Shown: positions 1-12,676, numbered from the stretch's first letter. The stretch: 64,000 nt of DNA from Synanceia verrucosa (GCA_029721515.1 CM056554.1:23747488-23811487); one strand, 5' to 3'. A program made the numbers and translations. Notes: a model not told the origin generated them from the letters alone.

Positions 1-1490
1 ACCCAGATTACATATGAGCATAAAAAGATGCCGTATTAACATGCTATTGAGTATGCTAAAACAATATGTGAGATTATTTTCGTAAGTCAGAAACCCAAAT
101 AGTACGTGAAGTGCATACTATTTCCGGTAAATATTACAATATGCAAGCACTGCATAAATGCAATGCAGCGGCGCAGACAACAACAACACAACGGACAATC
201 ATGGTCATTAACATATATAATAATAACATATCAAGGATGTATTATTAGATCTATTAATGTTGCAGGTTGCCGGTAGAGGTGAGGTTGACACGGATTACCA
301 CGGTTACGCGTCTCCAATCCAACCGACAAGAGGTTGCGTCACGTCCGCACTAAGCAGTGCGTCGGAAAAGATGCACACTACATTTATTCACTCAAATGTT
401 GAATGATAGTACACATACTGAGTATGTAGTGTATAGTATGGAATTTCGGATGCAACCCATGTTTTGGATTCTCTACCGCTGAGTTTTTCTGGCTACAGTC
501 ACGTGGCAAATCTACGGCAAGCGAAGGAGGTTATAATCCAGTGAAAAAGACGAAGAGAACCCGATGCGCTTTGTGTTCACAATGTGCAGATTAGGCGAAC
601 CGTACCGCTGACTTTAAGCAAACTGTATTGAGACCACCTCGCTTCAAAGGTTGTTGTGTTCACATATGCGCAAACAATGCTGAGTCATCAGTCTGAGTTC
701 ATTTGAAGGGCTGAAAGGGACCAAGTGTGAAAACACCCTGAGTTTGGCATTTGCTTTTTTTCAACCAGAAATGAAATGAGAGTGCGGCTCGATATATCTA
801 AATGCTGAATAAGACGCTTTTAAGTGACCCACACACAGTGAAAGAGTTAAAGCTCCAAGATGAAAACACAGACAACTCCCAACACCTGACAACACCGTGG
901 TGGCAACCTGCCATGCTATCAGAAGGCAGCCACGCCCTAAAGCATACCTTGCTTTATGGTCTATTTGACTCTAAATAAGACAATCATTTGCTAAATGAAT
1001 ATCATACTGGATTGAAAAATAAACTAGCAACTGCGACCATAAACTATTTTACAGTGTCGACAGAGGTAATAAATAAAGTGAGCAGCAGGGACATATTCTC
1101 TCGAATGAAAGCACCTGTTTAGCTGTAAGACCACAGATATAACAAACACAGACATAACAAACACAGATATAAGAAATTGTGATCCTAGCAACAGCAAGTA
1201 ATTAAATAAAATTGAATTAAAATTCAGCCCAATCAGCCTCTATGTGACTGATTTATAAGTCCATACCAGCCAATATATAAAGACTCAGTATTCACTATCT
1301 ATTCACTGCCAGCTGCTTCCTGAACCAAAAGCATACATGACTATCAGCTGACACATTTGGAGTTCATGGCAGTATCACGGGTTCAGTCTGCAGTATGGTT
1401 CAGTCTCTGTTTGCCCAGGTTGCATTCATTCTTATATGAAATATGCATGTCAAACAATATTTATAGAGTATTAAATAGGGAAGGGTGCCT
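1..1490. other. No gene or repeat recognised
   Basis: AT-rich single-copy-looking DNA. No open frame over 60 codons reads like a known protein, and I see no inverted-repeat ends or SINE heads. Confidence 0.5.
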
Positions 1491-1495
1491 CATTA

Positions 1496-1985
1496 CAGTG
1501 GAAATTAGGGGTTAGGTTCCCTGGATATGACAGGTCTTTCGCTCTAACCCCTAATTTCCACTCAATGTGAATTAATACCCACCAGATCCGCCTGCTGCGG
1601 CTCCACCGGACAGCTGGAATGGCGAGAATGAAATCTCATTGACTAATGAGATCTCGCAAAGTCACTCTAATCACGTGATATAGCTGGTTATAGTGGAGCG
1701 TCAGTGAAAAGACAACCACCCTGTGTCCACTGAATAGAAGGAAATTGATTATACGATCCACCGCAAGCATGGATTATTTTATTTTGAAAATAAACCAGAT
1801 GTTTTATTTTCTGTCTGTTCACAACTTCCTGTCCCATACGATCTGCTCTGTGCTGAATTCATGTGCCGTGTGCCGATATCTGACAGAAATAGAAGATCTG
1901 TCGATTTGTTTCGGCAGGCATCGGCACATCTGCGGCGTTGCACGTTCAGTGGAAATTGACACATTAATTTGAATGGAAATGAATG
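1496..1985. mobile_element. MITE of the 'CCCCTAATTTCCACT' family, copy 1
   Basis: Begins with two opposed element ends: CAGTGGAAATTAGGGGTTAG at 1496-1515 and its near-perfect complement at 1543-1562. The body contains CAGATCCGCCTGCTGCGGCT and an AGATCTCG stretch, both shared with the copy at 56.74 kb. The far end is a CAGTGGAAATTGACAC block near 1950. The short open frames inside are not conserved as proteins between copies. Non-autonomous DNA transposon; superfamily not determined. Confidence 0.7.
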
Positions 1986-2089
1986 AATCTCCCATTAGTG
2001 CATGTCTTTGTGTATCCTGTGTGTAATGTGCAATAAACACATATGCCCCACTGGGTGAAAATTGATATTTCCCACTGAGGGTTCTTCAT

Positions 2090-3290
2090 CTGATATTGTG
2101 AAATAAATGTAAAATGATAAAACTGATGATGTAACACTGATTACAATCAACACAGTATTTTGTTTGCAAAGCACAGGGATTCTCTTTTATCAAACTCCTG
2201 CTGGAGCAGATAGAACAACATAGAGCTGAATAGAGTGGAGCATGTATGCATGCATCCATCAGTGGGAGGTATGGAAACTGCAGGACGGTGAGAAGGCCTG
2301 ACAGAAGCAGCAGAGCAGCCTGCAGCTTTACATATGAGATTGAAGTGGTCTCACAAGTTGGCACAGGAAAACCAGTCCACAACATCAGAGTCAGGGAAGA
2401 CCCCTGGGTAACAAGTTGATTTGGTTCACACATGATTAAGTTAATGGTGAAAATGCAGACAATCTGATGCACTCACAGTTCACTGGAAGCCCATGAATGA
2501 GACAAACAATGACAGAAGCAACTGTAGACTGTCTGAGCCAAATCTCATGCAGGTCAGAGAAACAGTGGCATGTCAGCTCCTGCAACTTTTTTTTTCACAG
2601 CAACATCTCATCAAGAGTTTCTTAGTGACAAGCAGGCACAGGCAGACAGGCCCACATTACACCGAAGCTGGAATTGATCCATGGGAAAAATAAGTGTGTA
2701 AAACTACTGTGGTTGTGTTTCAGCCAGCCAGCGTGTGCATGAAGTAATCATTCCAATTCTTGTAAAAGGCAAATCTAGTCTGGTCTTGTTTGGTCTGCAC
2801 TTCTCTATCATGAAAATCATTTCATCATGATACAATCATTTACCTTATACACAATATTTTGCCTTACATTATAGTACATATGGTTAGAATATCACAGCCA
2901 CTTGACTGTCTTGTAAGTCTTTTGAAGATACGCCCTAGGCATTAGAGAAGCTGGATGACCAGAATAACCAACTGCTTTCATGACACAGAAGAAAAAGCAC
3001 CACCTTCAGAGATGTAAAATAGCAATCAACAGAAAATCTAAAAGAAAATGTTAAACTCCTGCTGATTCAATCAGGTCCGATGTGAGCATATGAATTTTTC
3101 AGAATGCCATTGTCAGACATGAATTCAAATGAGTGTTATTTGAACATAGGGCATACAGCTGTGAAAGAGAAAATGTGCCGATATCACATTAAAATCACAC
3201 TGTGTGTTGTCACACCATTGTTCCATTAGTCACTGTCTACAGAGTAGCTCTAACAGTTGTCTCAGAAATTCAACATCACTATTGTCTGTT
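2090..3290. other. No gene recognised
   Basis: Unique-looking AT-rich DNA. The 128-codon minus-strand frame at 2086-2472 has no recognisable domain or coding-like composition. Confidence 0.4.
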
Positions 3291-3302
3291 CAAGGAGAAT
3301 CC

Positions 3303-3630
3303 AAGGAGTCTAGACCTGTAGCAGCAGAATTATGGACTGATCTAAGGAGTCTAGACCTATAGCAGCAGAACTATGGACTGATCCAAGGAGTCTAGACCTA
3401 CAGCAGTAGAACTATGGACTGATCTAAGGAGTCTAGACCTACAGCAGTAGAACTATGGACTGATCCAAGGAGTCTACACCTATAGCAGCAGAACTATGGA
3501 CTGCTCTAAGGAGTCTAGACCTACAGCAGCAGCACTATGGATTGATCTAAGGAGTCTAGACCTATAGCAACAGCACTATGGACTGATCTAAGGAGTCTAG
3601 ACCTACAGCAGTAGAACTATGGACTGAGCC
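3303..3630. repeat. 41-bp minisatellite, 8 units, derived from a LINE 3' UTR
   Basis: AAGGAGTCTAGACCT recurs at 3303, 3344, 3385, 3426, 3467, 3508, 3549 and 3590, exactly 41 bp apart, with scattered substitutions between units. The reverse complement of one unit occurs singly in the 3' UTR of the LINE at about 11671-11719. The array adjoins a minus-strand LINE 3' fragment, so it arose by expansion of that LINE segment. Confidence 0.93.
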
Positions 3631-3925
3631 AAGGCAGCCTGAGTCAGCCTTGGATCAGTCCTAACTATAAGCACTATCAGAAAGGAAAGTCTTAAGCCTG
3701 CTCTTAAATAAGGGGATGGTGTCTGCCTCCTGGACTGAAAGCGAAAGTTGGTTCCACAGAAGAGGAGCTGATAACTGAAAGCTCTAGCTCCCATTCTACA
3801 TTTGTAGACCCTCCAGTAGTCCTGCAGAGTTAAAGCAGGATTATAGGGTACTATCAGCTCTTTAAGATAAGACAGTGCCTGACCATTCAGTTTGCATGAA
3901 CGAGAAATAGAAAAAAGTGAACTGT
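3631..3925 (-). mobile_element. LINE 3'-end fragment (same family as 9.4-12.6 kb)
   Basis: On the minus strand it encodes the C-terminal part of an L2/CR1-like ORF2 (SYLKELIVPYNPA, RMGARAFSYQ, then an RLKTF-like region) and continues into the 3' UTR, which becomes the 41-bp array. The same peptides appear near 11415-11640 on the plus strand. Broken by frameshifts and truncated at 5'. Confidence 0.85.
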
Positions 3926-3929
3926 CCAG

Positions 3930-4400
3930 CAGGAGCAAGGTGGCCAGTCTGGTGTCATGGTGTGAGGACAGCAACCTCAGCCTTAACATAGACAAGACAT
4001 CAGCTACTATTCATCCAGGAGCTTGACGTGGAAAGGGTTAGCAGCTTTAAATACCTAGGCGTCCACATCACTGAGGACCTCACCTGGACACTCAACACCA
4101 CACAGCTGGTTAAGAACTCGACAGGTACTACCTGAGGAGGCTGAGGAGGTTTGGTATGTCGACCCAGATCTTGACCAGCTCCATTACTGTGTGGCAGCAC
4201 TACTGCTGTGGACCATAAAGAAATTGATTACTAAGTAGATCATCAGGACTCCACTGTACTCTCTGCTGAGCATCCACCATCAGACCACAGGAGAGCTGCT
4301 TCCATCCTCAAGACCCCACTCACCCCCAACATGGACTGTTCTCTCTTCTACCCTCAGGCCAGAGATACTTAAGTGTGAAATGCAGAACTTCTATACTAAA
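3930..4400 (+). pseudogene. LINE ORF2 C-terminal fragment, second family
   Basis: Plus-strand translation across frames gives WCEDSNLSLNIDKT, then FKYLGVHITEDLTWTLNTTQ, then LRRLRRFGMSTQILTSSITVW, and finally a FYPQARDT region. This is the post-reverse-transcriptase part of a fish non-LTR retrotransposon. At least two frameshifts and stops; not functional. It abuts the opposite-strand LINE fragment at about 3925. Confidence 0.75.
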
Positions 4401-7247
4401 AAAGTCTTTTTTTTCTCACTGCTAGGGCACTGACTGCAATCTACTCTACAATCATGGACTACCTATTCTGCACAATATTGAATATCAGAATGCAATTTAT
4501 AGACACTACTAAACTGGCTTCAAGAATCACTTTTCAGACTCGCATGACTAAGACTTCCTCCAACAAATCTTGGAACGAAATTAAGCAACAAACGGTGGAT
4601 GTCAGACAACACTGCTGAATGAGTCATGTGTATGAGAATCTTCGTGGCTTGTCTCACATTAGAACTGTCTTTGTTCATTTGCACTGATTGCTGGATCCAC
4701 GTCTGTCACCATTCAGTGCTTAAACTCACAGGTGTCTGGATATGCATGACTTACTGAAAATGAAAACACTATTTACCTTACTACAGGTAAACTCCACCCA
4801 GACTTACCAAAGGGATTTAGGCCTTCTTACTTCAGCAGCACTACACTGTCCGGATGTCATTATTGTGTGGGAGCTGTAATTTGGGGGAAAATTATCTGTT
4901 CATCTCTACACATCGTTTGATACATTCTAATATAAAACTGTTGTTTATAACCACTTGAACCTCAATACGATGTCAGTGTGAACAAACTATAATAAATAAA
5001 TACAGTTTTTTTCCCTGTTAAAAAAGCTTTTTGGGGGAGTTGTTTTATATGCATGCACATTTGTTTTAATGCATGTCTTAATATAAGTGTATGATATGCA
5101 TGCACATTTGTTTTAATACATGTCTCTTGGTGTGTGCTACCTGTGTATGTTTTTGCGCATTTTTGTGTCTGATAAATAATTGGTTCTTGCTGGCAGAGGC
5201 ACCTCTCAGAGATCCATTTCCTCCACAGGAGGAGAGGCTCACACACAGATGGACCTCACAGCGAGTGGGCTGTCCATGCAGACATCCTCACCCTTCACCA
5301 AAGGAAGGTGTACAACCGTGTGAACGTCATTTCACATCAATTCCACTCAAGGCCTGGCCCGCCTCAGCCATGACATTATGATGCTCTGTAGAGTTGGGTG
5401 ATGGAGGAATTAGCCACTTGTGCCAATAGCACTCCATCATGGGAGGTGTGTAATTATGTGTCTGTGTGTCACAAATTGAGAGTTCAGTTACTCCTACTTC
5501 ATATACAAATCATCTATAGTTAGCTTACCTTAAACATCAAGCATGTATGATTGATGTGTTTTGGTTAATTACACACTAAAATTGGCAGCATTCTATAACA
5601 TCCTCTATCTGTTATTTCAACAATCCGATAATAATGATGATTGTGGATGATGGTTGAATACCATGTAATTGCTCACAAGTCAATCCAAGAAGAAAACAAG
5701 CTGAGGTCTAATTGCAATGGATTTTAAAACAACGCAAATTTCATTATAAACCATGATAATGTGTACATCATCAATAAATGTGTACAACAGAAACTTTCAT
5801 TTTAGCTTTTGGGATTGTGAAACATTCATCAGCCTCCTGCACCAAACAAAGCCACTGAGTAGGAGTGGATTTAACCGACTCTTCTGTAAACAGTTTAAAG
5901 ATATGGAAAATATAATTGCAAACTCCATTTTGGTTTTGACAATGTTTATTGTTTCATTGGGTGGCCTCCATGGAGATGAAACCCCTGACGTGAGTATTTC
6001 TACTAACTGAAGGTCCAGTTTACCCCAAAATGAAAATTCAGTCGTTATCCACCCATATAGACAAGGCTCTACAGCTCCAGTGAACACCCAGGATGCAGGT
6101 TAGCCCACAGACTTTCCTCTAAGCCTTCAGCCAAATTACATGTGTAGGTTTCTTGTCTCTTACATATTTTGTGGTTTTCTTGAGCTGTAATAAACAAAAT
6201 TAAACAAATTAAAAAAGGAGAAGGAGGAGATGGAAATCTTTTTGGTGATGCTGCCAACTGTGAACCCATAACACAAAAAGTATTTCATAGGTTTCAAAAG
6301 CCCAGAACCTGTGAACCCTCTCTCCTTTACAAAAGCAGATTCTTCTATCTTCAGAGTGATGTAACCCTCGCTGTGCCATAAAGGCTCACACATATCTGTG
6401 TGTGTGTGTGTGTGTATCAAACTTTGGTTTAGTCTTAAGGATCCAGCACTATTGAATAAGCAGGCAGAGAAATCAAAACAAGATGGGACAAAAAAGATGG
6501 AAAGAGAATGTCTCACAAGAAAGTAAGAAACACTGCCAGAACCAGAAAGCTTAAAAACAGACTAAAAAGAACAGAGAGAAAGTGACAGAAAGACAGAGAG
6601 AGAGCGAGAGAAAGAGAGGTGTTATGTAACGTCCTCAAGCTCTGCCAAAACTCGGCTTGGCTCGCCTCGCTACTACGACGGCAGAGAATTTTCTCATGGA
6701 ACAGATTAAACAGCGCCTAAGTGGGAGAGCAGCAGATGCATGATGGATCCCAGCTCTTCCAGCTCCCACAGAACTGTAGTTAAACACATGAATGCACTCT
6801 GTATATACTGCCTAAGGACACTGAGGCGAACCAGTACAGCACACAGCAAGTAGGAACGGCATGTCTTCACTTACAAACTGTATGCTCAGATGGATTTTAA
6901 AAGTTCCCCATTATGCCTGTGTTAGCTTGGATTTAAAGCCATTTGGTCCCACTCTAAGCTCATCGGCTGTTGGACATGTTGGCTGCTCATGCGGTGAATA
7001 ACACTGGAAGCGTTTGTTTCTGATTCTGATCTATTTTTGGTGTCTGAGCTTGTGCGCAAAGTTGCGTAGCTCTCTTGGTCAGATTTTTAAGAAAAAAAGA
7101 AGTCTTTCACTCGCTTGGATTTCCCCAAAAACAAATCCAGATTGATGAGTTTGGATTTAAGTGCAACTGATGCAACAGTTGGTTTGTAGAACATCCCAAT
7201 GCTGGCAAACTATAACACCAAAGAAATCTGGTTTAGAGGAAAATACA
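4400..7247. other. No confirmed gene
   Basis: Contains a 47-bp imperfect direct duplication (ATATGCATGCACAT at 5047 and 5094), a (TG)n tract near 6396, a purine-rich stretch at 6540-6620 and one signal-peptide-like candidate exon at 5903-5989. The open frame at 5091-5381 is compositionally unremarkable and has no recognised domain. Confidence 0.4.
5903..5989 (+). other. Candidate first coding exon with signal-peptide-like sequence
   Basis: ATG at 5903 opens MENIIANSILVLTMFIVSLG followed by GLHGDETPD, a short polar start, a hydrophobic core and a Gly/Ala-like cleavage region. A strong donor, GAC|GTGAGT, follows at 5990. That combination is what a secreted or type I membrane protein's first exon looks like. 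No second exon was found, so it may be chance. No function is assigned. Confidence 0.2.
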
Positions 7248-7570
7248 CCATCCATCCATCCATTTTCTACCTCTTATCCTCACATAGGGTCACGGGGGGG
7301 GGGGGGTCTCCAGTTCATCACAGGACACATAGAGACAGACAACCACTCACACTCAGATTAACACTTACGGGCAATTTAAATTAGCCAATTAACCTAATCC
7401 CCATGCATGTTTTTGGATGGTGGGACGAAACCAGAGTACCCGGAGAGAACCCACACAGACAAGGGGAGAACATGCAAACTCCACACAGAAAGGCTCCGGG
7501 CTGGGAATCAAACCCGGTGCCTTCTTGCTGTGACGAGACAGTGCTAACCACTACACCACCGTGCCGCCCC
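7248..7570 (-). mobile_element. tRNA-derived SINE, copy 1
   Basis: Minus strand: a tRNA-like head (GGGGCGGCACGGTGGTGTAG) ends at 7570, followed by a GTTAGCAC region and a B-box-like GGGTTTGATTCCC. Next come the body words GGAGTTTGCATGTTCTCCCC and AATTTAAATTGCCCG, and a (GGAT)n tail at 7248-7264. A poly-G run interrupts the 3' part. I see no clear target duplication. Confidence 0.9.
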
Positions 7571-8400
7571 AAACATCATATTTTTATTAAATTCAGTTGA
7601 GGAATAAGAGTTCCCCAGAGTGGAACATTTTTTCACTTTATTCTTTTTATTAACACATACTTAAAACAGGACACGTACACATGCAAGTGAAGGGAGAGAG
7701 CTGTCAGGGAGGGATCGGTGCCTTGCTCAATGGCACTGTACTCAGGAGGAGGAGCTGGCACATCTCCAGCTACCAGACCACATTCTGAACTTGTGCATTT
7801 TTAGACTCGTCATCCTCCAGTTCCCAACCCAAGTCCCCACAGACTGAGTTACTTCCGCCCCGTTTATTGGTTTCATTCTATGTTCCAGTTCTAAGTTAGT
7901 CAAGTTGTTACTCACCATGTGGCTCAAAGGAAAAAAAAGAGTCAACTTTTTCACTTTTTTGAAGTTTGTTGAAATTCATCAACTTGTGATCCAGAGACAA
8001 AAGGACGCTATCACCGCTTGCATTTATACGTACACATAGACCTAGACATATTAGGTTGGATAAAGAAAATATACTTGACTGGAAAGATCAAATTTTAAAG
8101 AACCACCACACAAAACCACTCCCATAATCAAAAAGAGAACTCCATGACATGACAGAAAAAAATGTATTAATAGAAGCACAAATTTCAGTAATGGGTCCAA
8201 ATAAATCTGCATCAAATGCTTGTAGTCCATGGCAGAAACAAATGACTGAAATCTGTATTTTTTTTTCCAGCCACTTGGATAACAACAAGCTGTAAAAGCA
8301 AAACTATTACAACTTAAAAAGATGTTATTACAACATTACCATGCACATCTAGCAGACACACAACAAAATTAACACTCATTTTGATTGGTGTGCCTGATCA
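7571..8400. other. No gene recognised
   Basis: AT-rich DNA. The short open frames have no recognisable motifs. Confidence 0.4.
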
Positions 8401-8403
8401 ATA

Positions 8404-8470
8404 ACAGAATAGAATAGATTTTTATTTATCGCCCATTAGGGGAAATTCATCCGCCACAGTAGCATGGCTT
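8404..8470 (-). mobile_element. LINE/SINE 3' terminus remnant
   Basis: On the minus strand: GAATTTCCCCTAATGGGCGA, then ATAAATAAAAATCTATTCTA, and a short ATTCT repeat. This matches the common form of a fish non-LTR element 3' end (a hairpin-like GAATTTCCCC block, AATAAA, then a microsatellite tail). No coding part is recognised upstream of it. Confidence 0.5.
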
Positions 8471-9130
8471 TTGTGGTGAGCGAGGCGGTGAAGAAGTCAA
8501 CAGTAAACAAATGGAAGACAACAGAGAGCAGTGAGCAGTGACTGGCGGCCGCAGCAAAACAAAGTTGATGTTTGGAGGCATTTTGGCTTTCTAACAAAGA
8601 AGGAACGACTGAAATAAGCTGGACAAAGAGGACGGAGTTTGCAAACGATACACTGAGATAATAGCACAGAAGTCGCCGCTGAAACCTGTTGATCTGAAGC
8701 ACTTATTTGTTTTAAATCCATTATTTAATGTTTATTTTAATCTAAAGGGCCTATAAGAATCATTCTTTTTTAACAAATAAAAACACTAACTATAATTTGT
8801 GCAAAGTGTGTCGCTATCTTTTCATTACATTCATGAAAATGCATTTCTCTTCTCCTCTGCAATGGCCGGACTCTCCTCTCGCTCCCACTCACGACAAACA
8901 CCGGCACAGACACATCACCACACTCAGAGAGCAGTGCAAAAAAGTTTGCTGTTTCAGAGCATTCAAAAATGTAATAATCATGCTGTCAGGGGGACATGTT
9001 CGCTGAGATTTATCCATCACCCAACTTTCCTTGCATAAGGTGACAAACAGGATAAAACAGGATTTACTGCAGCAGTATGGGGAGCCCTGCGTCTGCATGA
9101 TTCAGCTCTTGGTGCATTCAAATATACATG

Positions 9131-9385
9131 AATGTCGAAATGTCAATGTCAGAATTTAAATCATAATGAAAATGGAAAGTCTGATTTATCTCACCAACCA
9201 GACATAGAATCCATGCTATCTGCTACTTACGTAAACAGTAGCTACACGTGTTGTACGTCTGTAAGGCTGGAAGAGCTGGGAGCACTAAACTTTGAGCTTA
9301 TGTTGATTAGAGCTCCAAGTTCTGACTTCCAGTGAACACACCATAAGGCAAACTCTCACTCCCAAGTGTCCTAAAGAGTAACTGG
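9131..9385 (+). repeat. Interspersed repeat shared with 19.76 and 37.96 kb, copy 1
   Basis: The words ACCAGACATAGAATCCATGC, GTAAGGCTGGAAGAGCTGGG and TCTGACTTCCAGTGAACACA recur near 19.77-19.95 kb and, more diverged, near 37.96-38.09 kb. Each copy ends with a CCTAAAGAG block. At 19.7 kb the segment lies within inverted-repeat ends, so it is probably the inside of a hAT-type MITE. The outer ends are not visible here. Confidence 0.75.
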
Positions 9386-9429
9386 CAGCAGCCTGTGACT
9401 GTTGAATATCACCAGACAATTATAAAAAT

Positions 9430-12400
9430 AATTGCATGTACACAAATAAATCCATGTACACTAGATGTTTATCTGATAGTGCTGTAGCCAAGTTTAAGGA
9501 TATAATTCCATTAGCTTTTAATTCAATACCTAATATCAATATACTTGAGGGCTCAGACTTCAGTCCTACTCAAATTGATAATTTGGTAGATAGTGCTGCA
9601 GACTCTCTGCGAGCATCTCTAGACTCTGTTGCTCCTCTAAAAAAGAAGATAGTAAAGCATAGAAAGCTGGCTCCATGGTATAACCCTCACACCCGCAGTT
9701 TAAAGCAAGCAGCAAGAAGATTTGAAAGGAAGTGGCGTTTAACCGGTCTGCAAGCGTCGCCTGGACTGGCATGATAGTTTGAAAGCTTATAGGAAGGCTC
9801 TCCGTAAGGCCAGAGCAGCTTATTATTCATCATTAATAGAGGAAAATAAAAACAACCCCAGGTTTCTTTTTCAGCACTGTAGCCAGGCTGACAGAGAGCC
9901 ACAGCTCTATTGAACCATCTGTTCCCACAACCCTCAGTAGTAGTGACTTCATGAGCTTCTTTAATGAGAAGATTATAACTATTAGGGAGAAAATCAGTCA
10001 CACTGTGCCTTTGACTGAAAATGCTTTGTCTTTAAACACAGGAAGCATAGGACTCATTGAAGAACTTGATGTATACTTGGACTGCCTTTCTCCCATAGAC
10101 CTCCACAAACTGACTTCATTGATTTCCTCATCTAAGCCTTCTACTTGTCTTTAGATCCCATCCCAACTTCACTGCTTAAGAAGTTTACCGTTACTGAGCA
10201 CCTCTTTATTAAACATGATCAACTTATCTTTGCTGTCAGGCTATGTACCTCAGTCATTTAAAGTAGCCGTAATCAAACCTCTTCTGAAGAAGCCCGGTCT
10301 TGATCCAGAGGTTTTAGCCAACTATAGACCAATATCCAACCTTCCTTTTCTCTCTAAGATCCTTGAGAAAGCAGTGTGCAGTCAGCTGTGTGACTTCCTC
10401 CAGAACAATAATCTATTTGAGGAGTTTCAGTCAGGATTTAGAAAATATCATAGCACGAGACCGCTCTGGTGTAAATTACTAATGACCTGCTATTTGCGTC
10501 AGACCATGGACTAGTCTCAGTACTTTTCTTGTTAGATCTTAGCGCTGCTTTTGATACTATTGACCACCATATCCTGTTGCAGAGATTAGAACATTTAACT
10601 GGCATCAGAGGAACTGCTTTAAGCTGGTTCAAATCCTACTTATCGGATCGATCACAGTTTGTTCACATTAATGATGAGTCCTCCATGCAGTCCATAGTCA
10701 GTTATGGAGTTCCTCAAGGTTCTGTGCTTGGGCCTATTCTATTTACTTTATATATGCTTCCTTTAGGCAATGTTGTCAGGAAACACTCCATAAACTTTCA
10801 CTGTTATGCAGATGATACTCAGCTATATTTGTCATTTAAGTCAGACGAATCCAGCCAGTTAGCTAAACTCCAAACATGTCTTCAGGATATAAAAACTTGG
10901 ATGGCGCACAATTTCTTGTTGTTAAATTCAGATAAAACTGAGGTTATTCTAATTGGCCTGAAAATCTCAGAAATAACCTATCTAATGACTTATTTACTCT
11001 AGGTGGCTTTGTACCAGCCTCGAACACCACTGTAAGGGAATCTTGGGGTAATTTTTGACCAAGATATGTCCTTCAACGTCCACATGAAACAAACAGCTAG
11101 AACAGCTTTTTTCATCTGCGTAACATTGTGCAAAAAATAAGGCATATTCTCTCCCAAAACGATGCAGAAAAATTAGTCCATGCATTTGTAACTTCAGGCT
11201 GGACTATTGGCAACTTCGTTATTATCAGGCTGCCTAATAAGTCTATCAGGACTCTCCAGCTGGTCCAGAGCAGCTGCAGCAGTGTTCTGACCAGAACCAG
11301 GAAAAAGAGACCATATTTCTCCGGTGTTAGCCTCTCTGCACTGGCTCCCTGTAAAATCTAGAATAGAATTTAAAATCCTCCTCCTCACCTACAAGGCACT
11401 TAATGGTCAGGCACCATCTTATCTTAAAGAGCTAATAGTGCCTTATAATCCTGCTAGAACTCACGCTCTCAGAATGCCCAGGACTATTAGCGGTTCCTAG
11501 GGTTTATAAAAGTAGAATGGGAGCTAGAGCTTTCCAGTTATCAAGCTCCTCTTCTGTGGAACCAACTCCTCTTTCAGTCCGGGAGGCAGACACCATCCCC
11601 TTATTCAAGACTAGGCTTAAGACTTTCCTTTTTGATAGTGCTTATAGTTAGGACTGATCCAAGGTTGACTCAAGCTGCCTTGGATCAATCCTTAATTATG
11701 CTGCTATAGGTCTAGACTGCCGGGGGACTTCCTCTGACACACTGAGCTTCTCTTCTTCTACATTTTGATGCCTCCATTAAGTCAATGTACTAACTCATCT
11801 TCATCCCCGGAGCCCATGTGCTCTCAGCTCCCCTCTGTCTGTGAGCTGAGGCTACTTGGTTGAGAATGAGTTGATGTCATCCAGGCTTAGTCTGTCCTGA
11901 TGGTGGTGAGATGGAGAAGAGGCGATGCTGCTCAGGTTGTATCTGTTAGAGTAGTGGAGAAGAGGATGTGTTTACTCTTCCTCCCTTTAACACATGCTGC
12001 AGATTAGTTTTGTGCCTCGTAGTCCCTGTGCGTTCTCATCTCACAGGTATCCATGGATCCAGTCTACCTGGTGGAGTAGTGGTTGTGCAGACCAGTCAGG
12101 CTTCATCTTCTGGTTCTGAGTGGCGTGGTGGTGATGAGGTCATCCTGCGGAGGTTTCTCCTGTTTGGTGTGGTGGAGTGGAAGATGTGCTGCCCAGGCTT
12201 CTTCTGGTTGGCATGGTGGAAGGGGCGACATGCTTCTCATCCTTGCTGATAGCTTGATGATGCTCTTCATCCCCTTGGACACTCTCATACAATTCTATAT
12301 ATACACACTGTATATTAGCTGTTGTTATATTGAGTTGGACATTTCCATACAATTTTGTATGTTAGTGTTAATGTGTTTTCATTGTTGTTATTCTGTACAC

Positions 12401-12648
12401 ATGGCATCTATTGCACGTCTGTCCATCCTGGAAGAGGGATCCCTCCTCTGTTGCTCTTCCTGAGGTTTCTTCCGTTTCTTTTTCCCTGTTAAAAGGTTTT
12501 TTTTGGGGAGTTTTTCCTTAGTCGATGCGAGGGTCATTGTAAAGGACAGAGGGTGTCATATCCTGTACAGATTGTAAAGCCCAATGAGGCAAATTCATAA
12601 TTTGTGATATTGGGCTATACAAATAAAGTTGACTTGACTTGACTTGAC
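9430..12648 (+). mobile_element. 5'-truncated L2/CR1-like LINE
   Basis: A non-LTR retrotransposon reading on the plus strand. It starts inside ORF2 after the endonuclease domain, carries the reverse transcriptase and C-terminal region in several broken frames, and then a long 3' UTR. It ends with the family's 3' signature TGTGATATTGGGCTATACAA, an AATAAA and four TTGAC repeats at 12629-12648. Truncation at 5' is the usual outcome of target-primed reverse transcription. Clade within the L2/CR1/Rex1 group is not resolved. Confidence 0.92.
9436..11640 (+). pseudogene. LINE ORF2 (reverse transcriptase), disrupted
   Basis: The reading frame passes through 9436-9774, 9951-10154, 10215-10514, 10529-11002 and 11128-11640 with stops and frameshifts between. 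Recognisable parts: a linker with KLAPWYNPHTRSLKQAARR; the RT fingers VAVIKPLLKKPGLDPEVLAN and YRPISNLPFLSKILEKA; motif A LDLSAAFDTIDH; motif B GVPQGSVLGPILFTLYM; catalytic YADD (codons 93-96 of the 10529 frame); and a KTEVILIG thumb. Enzyme residues are conserved but no continuous protein can be made. Stops and shifts fall in at least four places. Confidence 0.92.
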
Positions 12649-12650
12649 AA

Positions 12651-12676
12651 TTGGTCTACCATGATAAAGCCCACCC
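12651..12676. repeat. Flank of foldback insertion shared with 38.16 kb
   Basis: GTCTACCATGATAAAGCCCA here matches GTCTACCACGATAAAGCCCA near 38175, and the sequence after the foldback (CTTATTGAGT near 13158) matches the continuation at 38.2 kb. The foldback at 12677-13137 therefore interrupts an older repeat. Confidence 0.6.
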
